Part shown: in pieces, positions 1 to 9,185 of the stretch
Layout of the letters: every line of letters begins with the position of its first letter
Position numbering within the stretch: position 1 is the stretch's first letter
Origin: Pseudomonas sp. BCA17
GTDB taxonomy: Bacteria; Pseudomonadota; Gammaproteobacteria; Pseudomonadales; Pseudomonadaceae
DNA length: 64,000 bases
Assembly: GCF_004519405.1 (NCBI RefSeq)
Contig: NZ_SGWI01000007.1
Location: forward strand, 124,001 to 188,000
Reading direction: 5' to 3'
Position numbers and translations under genes: made by a program
The notes under the pieces: model-generated
Told to the model about the DNA's origin: nothing
Database searches by the model: none
What the model saw: the letters and a program-made list of their open reading frames with translations, nothing else

Positions 1-172
1 TGCAAGACAGCCGCGACATCACGCGAATCGCTTCAAAGGAGTCGCCGCCGAGGTTGAAGAAGTTGTCCTCGTGGCCAACACTCGGCAGGCCGAGCACCTC
101 GGCAAAAGTGGCGCAGACGCGAGCCACTTCATCAGCCAGAGCGTGTTCATCAAGCTGGATGTTTTCAGTCAT
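1..172 (-). CDS. Carrier-protein (PCP/ACP) domain, N-terminal part of a gene cut by the window edge
   Basis: Only the first 57 codons are visible. They read as a phosphopantetheine carrier domain: a helical N-terminus, then DNFFNLGGDSFEAI, with Ser45 of LGGDS as the expected 4'-phosphopantetheine attachment site. Such domains hold amino-acyl or acyl intermediates as thioesters during nonribosomal peptide or related synthesis. The ATG at 172 overlaps the end of the upstream condensation-like gene by 8 bases, so the two are probably translationally coupled. Whether this is a free-standing carrier protein or the start of a longer multidomain enzyme cannot be told, because the gene leaves the window. 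The carrier call is secure; the pathway is unknown. Confidence 0.85.
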   Translation of the reverse strand, partial: MTENIQLDEHALADEVARVCATFAEVLGLPSVGHEDNFFNLGGDSFEAIRVMSRLSC

Positions 173-1286
173 TCCATTCACTCCTATCCATAAATACATC
201 AGCGAGTTCATTGAGCAGATTGGTGGCTGCGCTGGCGTCGCAAAACGGTCCCTCGAGTTCCAGGAGCAGTTGCGAAGCGCCGGTACGCCGTATGTCGATG
301 CCGACCGGAAAAGTTGCACTCATCACATGTGAAGCCGGTATGCCGCGTCGACCGGCACCATTGATGAACAGCTCGGACGCGCGGCAGCAGGCCAGCGCCT
401 GGCGCGCCGCCGGCGAGCGACGGGCGCATGCTTCAAGGCTGATTTGCCCGGGCAGCACAAGCGCTCCAGGGGTCGCCACAGAGCGTGGAACAAGACCCGT
501 CATCATGCCGATGGCATCCTGCTGGTGAGCCTCGCGCCAGTTGTGCGACGAACACAGGGTGTCGCCTTCGGCGATAACAGCGGCCCGCTGCAGGCAGTCC
601 AGGAGTTTCGCTACGGGCGGCTTGTCGGCATTGATTGATGCGATGTCCAGGGTGCGTTGCAGGCTGATGCGCTGCCGTTGGATGTCGAAGGCCAAGCGCC
701 CGGTTTGCAGCAAACGCACGGGGGTCATGGCGTGCGCCGCAGCGGTCAGATGCGCGCCATCAACTTCCGCGAGCTGTGTTTGCGCCCGGATGTATTCGCC
801 ATGGCGTTCGCGCCCTCGACGCATGCACATCAGGGCCGAGTCGATATCTTCTGTTTGTAGCTGTCGTGCCAGCACCTCAAGGCTATGTTCGTCGGCCAAC
901 CCATGATGGATCGAGACCAGGCAGTGCACTCCAGCGCGGGTGGTCAGGCTGCCGACGGCAAATAGCGCAGTGCCGGATCTGACAGCCAACTGAACCTTGC
1001 GCAAGGCTTCTGGAACGCCGTCTTCCTCCAGATCAAGCACTGCAAGATACTGGCCGAGCGCTTCGCCCCATCCAGCGATCACCAACTGACGCAAAAGTCT
1101 AAAATCCGGATGGGTCGCGGTTTTGAAAGGTATGACGATGGAAACTTCCTGAGCGACCCCGGCATAGATGCCTTGGGCGACCAGGGCCTTGGCCTCGACA
1201 CTCAGACTGGCATCGGCAAGTGCTTGCGTCATGCTCATCTGCTCGGTCGATTCTTTGTTCGAGCGTTCAACTGTTATTTTTGACAC
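165..1286 (-). CDS. Free-standing condensation-domain-like protein (CoA-dependent acyltransferase fold)
   Basis: The 373-residue protein carries HHGLAD at about residues 127-132. This matches the HHxxxD catalytic motif of NRPS condensation domains and related acyltransferases, at the usual distance from the N-terminus. It is shorter than a normal C domain (about 450 residues) and has no adenylation or carrier domain. The next gene starts inside its stop region and encodes a carrier domain, so a condensation or acyl-transfer role on that carrier is likely. I chose the GTG at 1286 because GAGGA lies 7 bases upstream. An ATG at 1346 would add 20 residues but has no convincing ribosome binding site. 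Product and substrates are not inferable here. Confidence 0.7.
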   Translation of the reverse strand: MSKITVERSNKESTEQMSMTQALADASLSVEAKALVAQGIYAGVAQEVSIVIPFKTATHPDFRLLRQLVIAGWGEALGQYLAVLDLEEDGVPEALRKVQLAVRSGTALFAVGSLTTRAGVHCLVSIHHGLADEHSLEVLARQLQTEDIDSALMCMRRGRERHGEYIRAQTQLAEVDGAHLTAAAHAMTPVRLLQTGRLAFDIQRQRISLQRTLDIASINADKPPVAKLLDCLQRAAVIAEGDTLCSSHNWREAHQQDAIGMMTGLVPRSVATPGALVLPGQISLEACARRSPAARQALACCRASELFINGAGRRGIPASHVMSATFPVGIDIRRTGASQLLLELEGPFCDASAATNLLNELADVFMDRSEWND

Positions 1287-1978
1287 GTCAGGTCCTCGGC
1301 GCATAGGCAGCAGCCGGCGGCGATCTCGATCCATTGAGGAGTACATTCCCGGGCAGTCGCATCTCTCCCGTTCAGCGGGAAAGACATAGAACGCGCACAG
1401 GTTTTTGTACGACAGACTCAGTCAGTCATGTCGTAAAAATGTGTCAGTTATTTGCTGGCTATGAGCGGGCCAATCAATTTCTAAGGCGCACGCTAAGGAG
1501 AGAGCCTGACGTCATCTCGGGCAGGGCTCTGGGGGTATGGGAAATATTGCTTACAGCATTTCGCTCATGGGGTGAGGTGCTGAAAGCTGGAGACACAGGC
1601 GAGTGCGGCAGGCATCGAGCCACAGTCATGTCGGCAGAGAAAAACATTTAGCCATTCCTTAGCTTTGGTCGAAAAGTGTCGCCTCTTGGCGAACTCAACA
1701 ATGCATCCTTTGACGCGGCTCCAAACTCGTCCTGATGGAGCCAAGGAAACCCCCTACGCGTCATGTGGATAACTTAAGTCGGAAATGTCGTAATCGCAAG
1801 TAAGATTTTTCCGATTATTAAAAAATTGTCGGACGATCTGAGACTGCGGTTCGGCAGTGAATAACAAAAAGGGGCTTTTGTCAGCGCAGTATTGGAGGAG
1901 TGGTTCAACGGTGAAGTGCGCTACGGCCCGGTAACAGGCCGCAGCGCCGAGGTGAGGGGAGAAATAGAGGGAAAGGGT
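1287..1978. other. Gene-free stretch upstream of the condensation-like gene
   Basis: About 690 bases lie between the condensation-like gene and the DJ-1/PfpI gene. The part from about 1430 to 1870 is richer in A and T than the surrounding genes and holds scattered TGTCGTAA/GTCGGAAA motifs. The open frames are short and show no family features. It presumably contains the promoter of the leftward operon, but I cannot place one with confidence. Confidence 0.5.
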
Positions 1979-2548
1979 TCAGCCGTGAATATGTTCAGCC
2001 GCATGCATGGCCAGGTAGGCATCCAGCTTCTTGTCGTTCAAACCCAAGGTGTCGAGAATTTGCGCCATGAAACTGACCGGCGCGCTGCCGGGAGCCGTGA
2101 CCACACCCTGGTCGGCAACAGCGTACGGTACGTCCTGGTAATAATCTGCTCCGCGATAATGCACCTGCTTCAGGTTGTCAACGCAATTAGAGGTGTGCTG
2201 CAAGTGATCCAGCACTCCAGCCTTGGCCAGTACGCGGGTACCGTCACAGATTCCCGCCACGACGATATTCCTGTCGTGGGCCTCACGGACCAGCGCCTCG
2301 ATGGCGGGTGCCTTGTCTGTTTTCCAGATTGGGCCTCCCGTCACAATCAGCAAGTCGACATCGTCCAGCCGAATGACCTCGATGGCCAGGTTGGGGATGA
2401 TGGTCATGCCTCCGGATGATGTCACTTGCTTGCCACCGGGAGCGGCAAAACAAGTCTCGAAGCCATAGTAGGCTCGGCCCGTGGAGTTGATCAGCGCGGG
2501 CTCCCAGTCAGAAAAATTTTCGGTGAGAATAGTAACGGCACGTACCAT
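1979..2548 (-). CDS. DJ-1/PfpI family protein (class I glutamine amidotransferase-like)
   Basis: The 189-residue protein has the DJ-1/PfpI fold signature: an N-terminal beta strand (VRAVTILTE), VDLLIVTGG near residues 64-72, and a nucleophile elbow VVAGICDGT with Cys101. Cys101 is followed by Asp, not the His seen in PfpI-type peptidases, so it is closer to the DJ-1/YajL or isonitrile-hydratase-like branch than to a true protease. Family members act as glyoxalases, chaperones or thiol-based hydrolases in the cytoplasm. It is transcribed alone with more than 400 gene-free bases on its upstream side. The exact reaction cannot be assigned. Confidence 0.85.
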   Translation of the reverse strand: MVRAVTILTENFSDWEPALINSTGRAYYGFETCFAAPGGKQVTSSGGMTIIPNLAIEVIRLDDVDLLIVTGGPIWKTDKAPAIEALVREAHDRNIVVAGICDGTRVLAKAGVLDHLQHTSNCVDNLKQVHYRGADYYQDVPYAVADQGVVTAPGSAPVSFMAQILDTLGLNDKKLDAYLAMHAAEHIHG

Positions 2549-2965
2549 TTGAGTGTCCTTCTCAAGTTTCCATGATGATCAGCAGCAACCTGCCCAGCAG
2601 GGTTTTCCAGGTGGGCATGGCCGTCGAGTGTAGATGCAAGCGGGGCTGATGAATGATGCGGCTGAGTATTGGCAGTGTGTATTTCAACTGACAATGACAG
2701 TGATCAACGCGGCGGCATATTCAGCCGCTGGAGAGAACTCCGTCCCTTCATCTGATGCCGACTGCGAATTGGCAACAGCAGCGGATGACCCTGATTCCTT
2801 ACGAGGCAAGTGCTCGATATCGAGGTAGCGCAATAGAAATCAGAGCCACCAGCAGTACAAAACCACTGGAACAGGCTGGCGGCGGGGGAGGAGACCCCAC
2901 AGCAAGCGATCTGGTATTGCTGCGTTGCGAGGGGGTAGTCTGAAGCATCAACGCATTACGGCCTA
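2549..2965. other. Gene-free stretch between the DJ-1/PfpI gene and a LysR gene
   Basis: About 417 bases without a convincing gene. The short open frames on both strands lack a ribosome binding site or any recognisable family. It probably holds the promoter of the DJ-1/PfpI gene and the 3' region of the LysR gene. No repeat or clear terminator was seen. Confidence 0.45.
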
Positions 2966-3910
2966 TCAAACAGCAAAATTTTCCAATGAACAGACATCCT
3001 CATCCTGTTCATCCACTTCTTTGATCTGCTCAATCATCGCCTCCGCCAACGGCGACAATCGGTACCCCGCACGGCTGACAATTCCATAGCGGGTGTAACG
3101 CTCCTCCAAGTCCTCAGCCAGCCCATCAATCGTCAAACACACCAATTCCCCCCGGGCCATGTGCAGCACATCGCTATTGGCACTGACGATGCCGATGGCG
3201 TCCGAGCGCAACACCACGCCCATCAGGCTGTAGCCGTTCTCGCATTCCACATTGGGCAGGTAGTCCGGCCGCCCGCTGAGGTCGACGATGACCTTGCGCA
3301 GGTTCGGCGGGCGGATGGTCACGGCCAGGGGATAACTCATCAGCTCGGCGGCGGTGACGCTGGCTTGCCCGGCCAGCGGGTGGCCGGCGCGGCAGCAGAA
3401 ATACCAGCGGCGCGCGCGCAGGCGATGGGTGTGGTAGTCGGGGTTGGCTTCGAAGTGGCGGGTGTCGGCGACGAAGAATTCGAACTCTTCGCTGAGCAGG
3501 CGCTTGCTCAGGCTTTGCCAGTCATCCACCTGGAATTGCACGCGGGCCTTGGGGTAGCGCCCGATGAAACTGCCGATGGCGCGGGGGATCAAGCCGCCAG
3601 CCGGTGCCGGCCCGCAGCCGAAGCGCAGTTCGCCGGCCTCCAGGCCATTGAACTGGCTGATCTCGTTGGCCAGTTGCTGCGCGCCACTGACCAGACGCCG
3701 CGCATGTTCAAGCAGCACCTGGCCTTGTTTGGTCGGCGCCAGGTCCTTGCGGCCACGGTCGACCAGTTGGCACCCGGCGCTATGTTCCAGCGCCTGGATG
3801 CTGCGACTGAGCGCCGACTGCGACAGGTTCACAGCCAGCGCCGCTGCAACAAAACTGCGGTGTTCGGCGAGGGCGATGAAGTGGCGGAGTTGGCGCAGGT
3901 CGATATGCAT
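2966..3910 (-). CDS. LysR-type transcriptional regulator
   Basis: The 314-residue protein starts with the LysR winged helix-turn-helix (LRQLRHFIALAEHRSF, then SQSALSRSIQALE around residues 30-42). A periplasmic-binding-protein-like effector domain of normal length follows. It is divergent from the TonB-dependent receptor gene at 4066, with 155 bases between the starts that include an ATGCAT-N5-ATGCAT motif, so it most likely controls that receptor. It has a rather acidic C-terminal tail (EVDEQDEDVC). The effector is unknown; the setting suggests a sulfur-source signal, but that is inference. Confidence 0.93.
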   Translation of the reverse strand: MHIDLRQLRHFIALAEHRSFVAAALAVNLSQSALSRSIQALEHSAGCQLVDRGRKDLAPTKQGQVLLEHARRLVSGAQQLANEISQFNGLEAGELRFGCGPAPAGGLIPRAIGSFIGRYPKARVQFQVDDWQSLSKRLLSEEFEFFVADTRHFEANPDYHTHRLRARRWYFCCRAGHPLAGQASVTAAELMSYPLAVTIRPPNLRKVIVDLSGRPDYLPNVECENGYSLMGVVLRSDAIGIVSANSDVLHMARGELVCLTIDGLAEDLEERYTRYGIVSRAGYRLSPLAEAMIEQIKEVDEQDEDVCSLENFAV

Positions 3911-3935
3911 TTTTCACATCAAAAATATCCGGGAA

Positions 3936-3952
3936 ATGCATTGGCTATGCAT
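3936..3952. promoter_or_regulatory. Candidate LysR binding site ATGCAT-N5-ATGCAT
   Basis: Two copies of the self-complementary hexamer ATGCAT are separated by TGGCT, 26 bases upstream of the LysR start and about 114 bases upstream of the receptor start. LysR proteins typically bind interrupted dyads in such divergent intervals. The motif fits that pattern, but no footprint or conservation can be shown from one sequence. Confidence 0.35.
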
Positions 3953-4065
3953 CAGGTCGACTCCTTATAAAGGCTATCTCTTATGCAGTAAATGTTCGAT
4001 AAAAAATAAATAAATAACTTTGTGGAATATGCGCTGTTGGATATTTCCAGGTTTGGGAGCCGCTT

Positions 4066-6381
4066 ATGAGTCTGTTGAAGTCCTTGCCCATGGCCCTGTT
4101 AGTGGCCGGCAGCACCCATTGGTCGCCGACCCAGGCCGCCGAAGCACCCGCGTCGGCAAGCAAGGGCGAAAGCGCCGGCGGCCAACTGGAAACCGTCACG
4201 GTCACCGCCCGGCGGCGTACCGAAAGCGCCCAGGAGGTGCCCACGCCCATGAGCGTGATCGGCGGCCAGGCCCTGGAAAGTCAGCGGGTGTATCGGATTC
4301 AGGACCTGCAGCAACTGGTGCCCAGCGTCAACGTCGCCTATATGCATGCGCGCCAGTCCAGCGTGTCGATTCGCGGGCTGGGCAACAACCCGGCCAGCGA
4401 CGGCCTGGAAGGCAGCGTGGGCCTGTATATCGACAACGTGTACCTTGGACGACCGGGCATGGCGGTGTTCGACTTGATGGACATCGAGCAGCTTGAAGTG
4501 TTGCGCGGCCCGCAAGGTACCCTGTTCGGCAAGAACACCACGGCGGGTGTGATCAACATCAGCACCCGCGCGCCGAGTTTCACCCCCGAGCGCAGTATCG
4601 AAACCTCGTTGGGCGAGGACGGTTACTTCCAGACCAAGGGCACGATCTCCGGCCCGCTCAGCGATGATCTGGCGGGACGTTTCTCGGCCTATCGCACGCG
4701 CAGCGACGGCGATATCAAGAACGAATACGACGGCCACGACCTCAATGGCGGCTCGCGTCAGGGCTTTCGCGGGCAACTGCTGTACAAGCCCAGCGAGACG
4801 TTCAACCTGCGCTGGATCGGCGATTACAACGAGGAAGACTCCAGCGCCGGCACCCGCGTGTTGTACAGCACGGGGCCGACCATCAATGGCACCAACCTCT
4901 ATGCGTCTCGGGCCGCTGCAGCGGGGGCGACGCTGGTGGATGGCACTCATCGCAAGGTCAACCTGGACAGCGACCAGCACGTCACGGTGTTCCAGGGCGG
5001 TACATCGCTGGAGGCCAACTGGACGCTGCCGAGTGACTTCACGCTGACGTCGGTCAGTGCCTATCGCTGGTGGAATTTCACCCCGCGCAACGATGATGGG
5101 CTCAACGTGCCGGCGTCCTATAACGCTGGCGTGTCGGTGGAAGATAAACAGTGGTCCCAGGAGTTTCGGCTGGCCTCGCCCACGGGTGGGTTCTTCGACT
5201 ACGTGCTGGGCGCGTATTACTTCGGCTCCGACCTGGATAACAGCTCCTTCGCCTATTACGGGCCTAAGGCCGATATCTGGAACGGCACGCCGACTGGCGC
5301 CTTGAACAATGTCAGCAGTGTCGGTAACGGGCATATCCGTACCGACAGCTTCGCATTGTTCGCCCAAGGCACCTGGCACCTTACGGAGCGCCTGGATTTC
5401 ACCGCCGGCTTGCGCGGCACCTATGAAGAGAAAAGCGCGTGGGTCACGCGTAATGCCCCACTTGGTGGTGCCGCGGTGGCCGGCGCCGCTGCCACGGCAC
5501 GACGCGGGCGCACGGGAGCGTATGATTCGGGCGACCTTAATCAGTACAGCGCCACGCCGTCGGGGCTGCTCAACCTCAGTTACCACTTCAATGAAAACCT
5601 GCTGGGCTACGCGACGCTGTCCCATGGCGAAAAGTCCGGCGGGGTCAACCTGGCAGTGGGTTCGGCGCCGACTGCGGGTGCCGACTCCTTGCTGATCGGC
5701 ACCGAGCGCGCCAACAACGCCGAGTTGGGCTTCAAGAGCACGCTGTGGGATCGTCGCCTGCAGCTCAACGCCAACCTGTTCTGGACCCAGGTCAACGGCT
5801 ACCAGACCAACGCTTACGATCAGGACAACCGCGTGCAGTACCTGACCAACGCCGGTTCCGTGCGTTCGCGTGGCGTTGAAGTGGAAAGCACCCTGGTGCC
5901 GATCAAGGGCCTGACGCTGAACCTCAACGGCTCGTTCAACGATGTGAGCTACCTGTCATACAAGGATGCACCCTGCCCGCCGGAAGTCAGCTTGCGCCCC
6001 GGCGCCCCGGCATCCTGCGACCTTACGGGGCATCAAGTGGTCGGCGCGTCGAAATGGATCGCCAACGCCAATGGTGAGTACAAATGGAACCTGGATAACG
6101 GCTTCGAGCCCTACGTGACCGCCAGCTATGCGTTCCGCTCCAAAGCGGTGGGTACCGTGGAGGATTCCGATTACGGACAGATTCCGGCCTACGCCGTGGT
6201 CAACCTGTCCACCGGCCTGCGCGGCAACTACCAGCAAGGGCAGTGGGACGTGTCGTTGTGGCTGAAGAACGCCTTCGACAAAACCTACTACACCACGCTG
6301 TGGACGGGCGGCAACGGCGGCTATGAAGGCTTGCTGGGCACACCGCGCACCCTAGGCGTGACCGGGCGCTACGACTTCTGA
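4066..6381 (+). CDS. TonB-dependent outer membrane receptor
   Basis: The 771-residue outer membrane protein has a signal peptide ending near residues 24-25 (PTQAA), a TonB-box-like segment ETVTVTA at residues 42-48, then a plug domain (RGLGNNPASDGLEGSVGLY; LEVLRGPQGTLFGKNT) and a beta barrel ending in a terminal Phe. There is no N-terminal signalling extension, so it is not an ECF-sigma transducer. GGGAG precedes the ATG. It is divergent from a LysR gene, not next to iron genes, and about 2.8 kb from a tonB-exbB-exbD operon. Import of an organosulfur compound is a reasonable idea given the neighbourhood, but the ligand cannot be read from the sequence. Confidence 0.93.
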   Translation: MSLLKSLPMALLVAGSTHWSPTQAAEAPASASKGESAGGQLETVTVTARRRTESAQEVPTPMSVIGGQALESQRVYRIQDLQQLVPSVNVAYMHARQSSVSIRGLGNNPASDGLEGSVGLYIDNVYLGRPGMAVFDLMDIEQLEVLRGPQGTLFGKNTTAGVINISTRAPSFTPERSIETSLGEDGYFQTKGTISGPLSDDLAGRFSAYRTRSDGDIKNEYDGHDLNGGSRQGFRGQLLYKPSETFNLRWIGDYNEEDSSAGTRVLYSTGPTINGTNLYASRAAAAGATLVDGTHRKVNLDSDQHVTVFQGGTSLEANWTLPSDFTLTSVSAYRWWNFTPRNDDGLNVPASYNAGVSVEDKQWSQEFRLASPTGGFFDYVLGAYYFGSDLDNSSFAYYGPKADIWNGTPTGALNNVSSVGNGHIRTDSFALFAQGTWHLTERLDFTAGLRGTYEEKSAWVTRNAPLGGAAVAGAAATARRGRTGAYDSGDLNQYSATPSGLLNLSYHFNENLLGYATLSHGEKSGGVNLAVGSAPTAGADSLLIGTERANNAELGFKSTLWDRRLQLNANLFWTQVNGYQTNAYDQDNRVQYLTNAGSVRSRGVEVESTLVPIKGLTLNLNGSFNDVSYLSYKDAPCPPEVSLRPGAPASCDLTGHQVVGASKWIANANGEYKWNLDNGFEPYVTASYAFRSKAVGTVEDSDYGQIPAYAVVNLSTGLRGNYQQGQWDVSLWLKNAFDKTYYTTLWTGGNGGYEGLLGTPRTLGVTGRYDF

Positions 6382-7539
6382 CCCGGTGCGATAGGTGGCC
6401 GGGCTGAACACCCGCGTCACCATCAGCATCGCCACCACCGTGACGATCAGCACGACCCAGGCGCTGACAAAAGTGCCGGTGAGTTCACGCAGCCAGCCGG
6501 TCAGCCAGGGTGAAATCGCGTTGATCAAAAAGCCTACGCCTTGCACGAAAGCCGCCAGTTGCCCGGCCTGGCGCGGGTCGCGGTGGTGGTCAAGGGTCAG
6601 CAGCAAACTCAAGGCGAAGCAGGCACCCAAGCCGAAGCCGATCAGCGCCACCCACACATGGGGGAATTGTTGCGGCGCTATCAGCAGGCCGAGGTAGCCC
6701 ACGGTCTGTGCCAGCAAACTGATACCGAGCAGGGGACGACGGTCGATGCCGCGCTGTGCCAACACCGGCATCAGTAGTGCGGCAATCACTTGGAAGATGG
6801 TCATGAACGCCAGCAACGAACCGCTGGGCAACACGCCCCAGCCCAGTTGCTGATAGTACGCAGGCAGCCACGCCACCATGCTCATGTAGCCGCAATTGAC
6901 CAAGCCGAAGTACAACGCCAGCAGCCATGCCCGACGATTGCGCAGGCCCTTGAAGGCGGGGATTACCTTGGCGCTCCTGGCCGCACCCAACGGTACGAAC
7001 CCCCACAGCAACAGGGCGGCTATCGCAGGCAGCAGCCAGATCCCCAGGCCCGCCTGCCAGTGCTGAAAGTGTGTGGCCACCACCGGGCTCAGCAGGGCCG
7101 CCAGCCCACCACCGGCCATCAATGACGCGGAGTACACGCCCATCGCCACCGGCACGCGGTGATGGAATTCGCGCTTGATCATTGCCGGCACCAACGCCTG
7201 GATCAGCGCCACACCGGCGCCTCCCAGCAGCGCCGTAACCAGCAGGGCCGATGCCTGGCCCATCAGCCAGCGCGCCAGGCAGGCCAGCAGAATCATCATC
7301 AAGCCCAGGGCAATGCCGCGCCGCTCTCCCAGGCGCGCCTCCACGCGCACGCCCACCAGCGCCACCAGGCCCATGCAGATCACCGGCAGGCTAGTCAGCA
7401 GGGCACTGCTCTGGAAGCTCAAACCGGTGGCCTGGCGAATTTCCCCGAGCAACGGGCTGATGGAACTGAGGATCGGCCGCAGGTTCAGCCCCAGCACTAC
7501 CAGCAGGCCCCAGCCGGCGAGGGATTTATTCAGCTGCAT
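6352..7539 (-). CDS. MFS transporter of the CynX/NimT type
   Basis: The 395-residue integral membrane protein has about twelve hydrophobic segments and the N-terminal signature GLNLRPILSSISPLL typical of the CynX/NimT (YeaN) branch of the major facilitator superfamily. Characterised members move cyanate, nitroimidazoles or similar small compounds. Its start overlaps the end of the upstream deaminase gene by 14 bases, so the two form an operon and the transporter may move a nucleobase-like or amine compound related to that enzyme. Its last 30 bases overlap, tail to tail, with the end of the TonB-dependent receptor gene, leaving no room for a terminator between them. Confidence 0.9.
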   Translation of the reverse strand: MQLNKSLAGWGLLVVLGLNLRPILSSISPLLGEIRQATGLSFQSSALLTSLPVICMGLVALVGVRVEARLGERRGIALGLMMILLACLARWLMGQASALLVTALLGGAGVALIQALVPAMIKREFHHRVPVAMGVYSASLMAGGGLAALLSPVVATHFQHWQAGLGIWLLPAIAALLLWGFVPLGAARSAKVIPAFKGLRNRRAWLLALYFGLVNCGYMSMVAWLPAYYQQLGWGVLPSGSLLAFMTIFQVIAALLMPVLAQRGIDRRPLLGISLLAQTVGYLGLLIAPQQFPHVWVALIGFGLGACFALSLLLTLDHHRDPRQAGQLAAFVQGVGFLINAISPWLTGWLRELTGTFVSAWVVLIVTVVAMLMVTRVFSPATYRTGSEVVAPGHA

Positions 7540-7987
7540 GCAGGTTTTTCCAGTGTTGGTACAGCGCGGTCATGGCCGCATCGGGCCGGTGTTGGATGGG
7601 CAGGCGTTGTTCGCTCAAAGGCAAGCCGACCTGTTGCCCAATGGTCGCCGTCGACAAACCGTACGGCTCGGCCATGGCGTTACTGGCGGCGAACACCACA
7701 CGCTCGACGCCGCACAGGTACATGGCGCTCAGGCACATCGGGCAAGGTTGGCCGCTGGCGTAGATTACGCAGCCTTCCAGGCGTGTGCCGAGCTGCCGGC
7801 TGGCAGCGCGGATCGCCAGCAGCTCGGCATGAGCGGTGGGGTCCTGGCTGAGGTGGATTTCATTCACGGCTTCCACCAGTGCTTCACCTTTGTGCGTCAG
7901 CACGGCGCCAAATGGGCGACCGCCTTGGGCCACATTGGCCCGGGCCAGGGCGACAGCGCGGAGCAGGTGCTGTTGATCGGCGCTCAT
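7526..7987 (-). CDS. Zinc-dependent nucleoside/nucleobase deaminase
   Basis: The 153-residue protein of the cytidine/deoxycytidylate deaminase superfamily has all catalytic elements: His53-Ala-Glu55 (zinc ligand and proton shuttle) and PCPMC with Cys82 and Cys85 as the other zinc ligands. Length and motif spacing match guanine-deaminase-like (GuaD) and TadA-like enzymes. TadA itself is a separate essential gene normally found elsewhere, so a catabolic deaminase for guanine or a related heterocycle is more likely. It is the first gene of a two-gene operon with the CynX-like transporter and is divergent from a LysR gene, which probably regulates it. Confidence 0.9.
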   Translation of the reverse strand: MSADQQHLLRAVALARANVAQGGRPFGAVLTHKGEALVEAVNEIHLSQDPTAHAELLAIRAASRQLGTRLEGCVIYASGQPCPMCLSAMYLCGVERVVFAASNAMAEPYGLSTATIGQQVGLPLSEQRLPIQHRPDAAMTALYQHWKNLHAAE

Positions 7988-8093
7988 GAACGTTCCTTTG
8001 GGCAGGATGGAGGGTGAAGTATGGTCAGTGGTCTTGGTATTCTGAAATTAAATATAAGCATGCCAATCAGTGGCAAATACGATGGTGACGTCC

Positions 8094-8945
8094 ATGTTCG
8101 ATCCTGTGTTATTGCGCAGTTTTGTCGCCGTGGTGGACTGCGGCAATTTCACCCGCGCCGCCGAACGCCTGCATCTGACCCAATCCACCGTGAGCCAGCA
8201 GATTCGCCGCCTGGAAGAGGCGGTTGCGTGCCAATTGCTCGACCGTGACCAGCGCCGGGTGGTCGCCACCGTCGAGGGTGAGCGGTTGCTGGCTTATGCA
8301 CGGCGCATCCTGGCGCTGCATGAAGAGGCCGCCGATGTGTTGGTCAACCAGCAAAGCGACGGTGTGTTGCGCCTGGGAGTGCCGGAGGATTTTGCCGCCG
8401 AACGCCTGATGCCGTTGCTCTCGGCTTTTGTGGTGGCTCACCCCAGGGTGCGGCTGGAGGTCACCAGCGGTCTGGGCCCTGAATTGCAGCGCCAGTACCG
8501 GGGCGGTGAGTTTGACGTGTTGCTGGTCAAGCAGATGGGCGACAGCGATGACTGCCTGGCGTCCTGGCCGGAACCGTTGTGCTGGGTCGACAGCCGTAAC
8601 ACGCCATCCCTAGGGCGCGACCCGTTGCCGCTGGTGGCGTTTCCGGTGGGTGGGTTGTATCGCAATGAAATGCTCCACCATCTGGAGGTGGGCGGTTGGC
8701 GCTGGCGCATCGGCTATTCCAGCGCCAGTCTGGCCAGCGTGTGTTCGGCGGTGTCGGCGGGGTTGGGGATCAGCCTGCTGCCGCGACGGGTGTTGCAGCC
8801 TGGGCATGTGGTACTCGGCGAAGACAGCGGTTTGCCGACGGTGCAGGGCGTACGGCTGGCGGTGTATGGCCGCAGCGGTTTGGGGGCGGCGGGGCAGACG
8901 TTGCAACGCCAATTGCTCGATTTGTGTGCAAACAGCCCGGGTTGA
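8094..8945 (+). CDS. LysR-type transcriptional regulator
   Basis: The 283-residue protein begins MFDPVLLRSFVAVVDCGNF, with the recognition helix in LTQSTVSQQIRRLEE, followed by a LysR effector domain. I chose the ATG at 8094, which has GGTGA just upstream and gives the usual LysR N-terminus. A GTG at 8070 and an ATG at 8082 would add 8 or 4 residues without a better ribosome binding site. It is divergent from the deaminase-transporter operon, starting 106 bases away, and is the likely regulator of that operon. A few hundred bases downstream begins the tonB operon. Confidence 0.92.
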   Translation: MFDPVLLRSFVAVVDCGNFTRAAERLHLTQSTVSQQIRRLEEAVACQLLDRDQRRVVATVEGERLLAYARRILALHEEAADVLVNQQSDGVLRLGVPEDFAAERLMPLLSAFVVAHPRVRLEVTSGLGPELQRQYRGGEFDVLLVKQMGDSDDCLASWPEPLCWVDSRNTPSLGRDPLPLVAFPVGGLYRNEMLHHLEVGGWRWRIGYSSASLASVCSAVSAGLGISLLPRRVLQPGHVVLGEDSGLPTVQGVRLAVYGRSGLGAAGQTLQRQLLDLCANSPG

Positions 8946-9185
8946 ACCATGCCTTTGCAGAATATTTTGTATGCCTGCAAAGCATTGAAAAATAACGCCT
9001 TCGCCCGAGGCCACGGCGGGCGCGGGTTTGGCGTTTCAGCACGTTTCCCTTATTCAAATCAGGCATATCTATAACTTTAAAGATTACTTTAAGAGATAAG
9101 CGTCTGGCCCCGATGATTCAGCCCTCGACGGCCGCTTTGGCAGGCCTGTCGGTTTTTTTGTGTGAAAACCGTAGGGAGTGAACCA

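Noticed and set aside
1892..2419. 175-codon frame on the plus strand opposite the DJ-1/PfpI gene
   Set aside because: Antisense shadow; the GGAG-like sequence before it is fortuitous and the protein has no family features.
4099..5625. 508-codon open frame opposite the TonB-dependent receptor
   Set aside because: Shadow of a strong coding frame with typical antisense composition and no family match.
9000..9185. Fur box before tonB
   Set aside because: The AT-rich segment has a CTTTAA direct repeat but nothing close to the Fur consensus.
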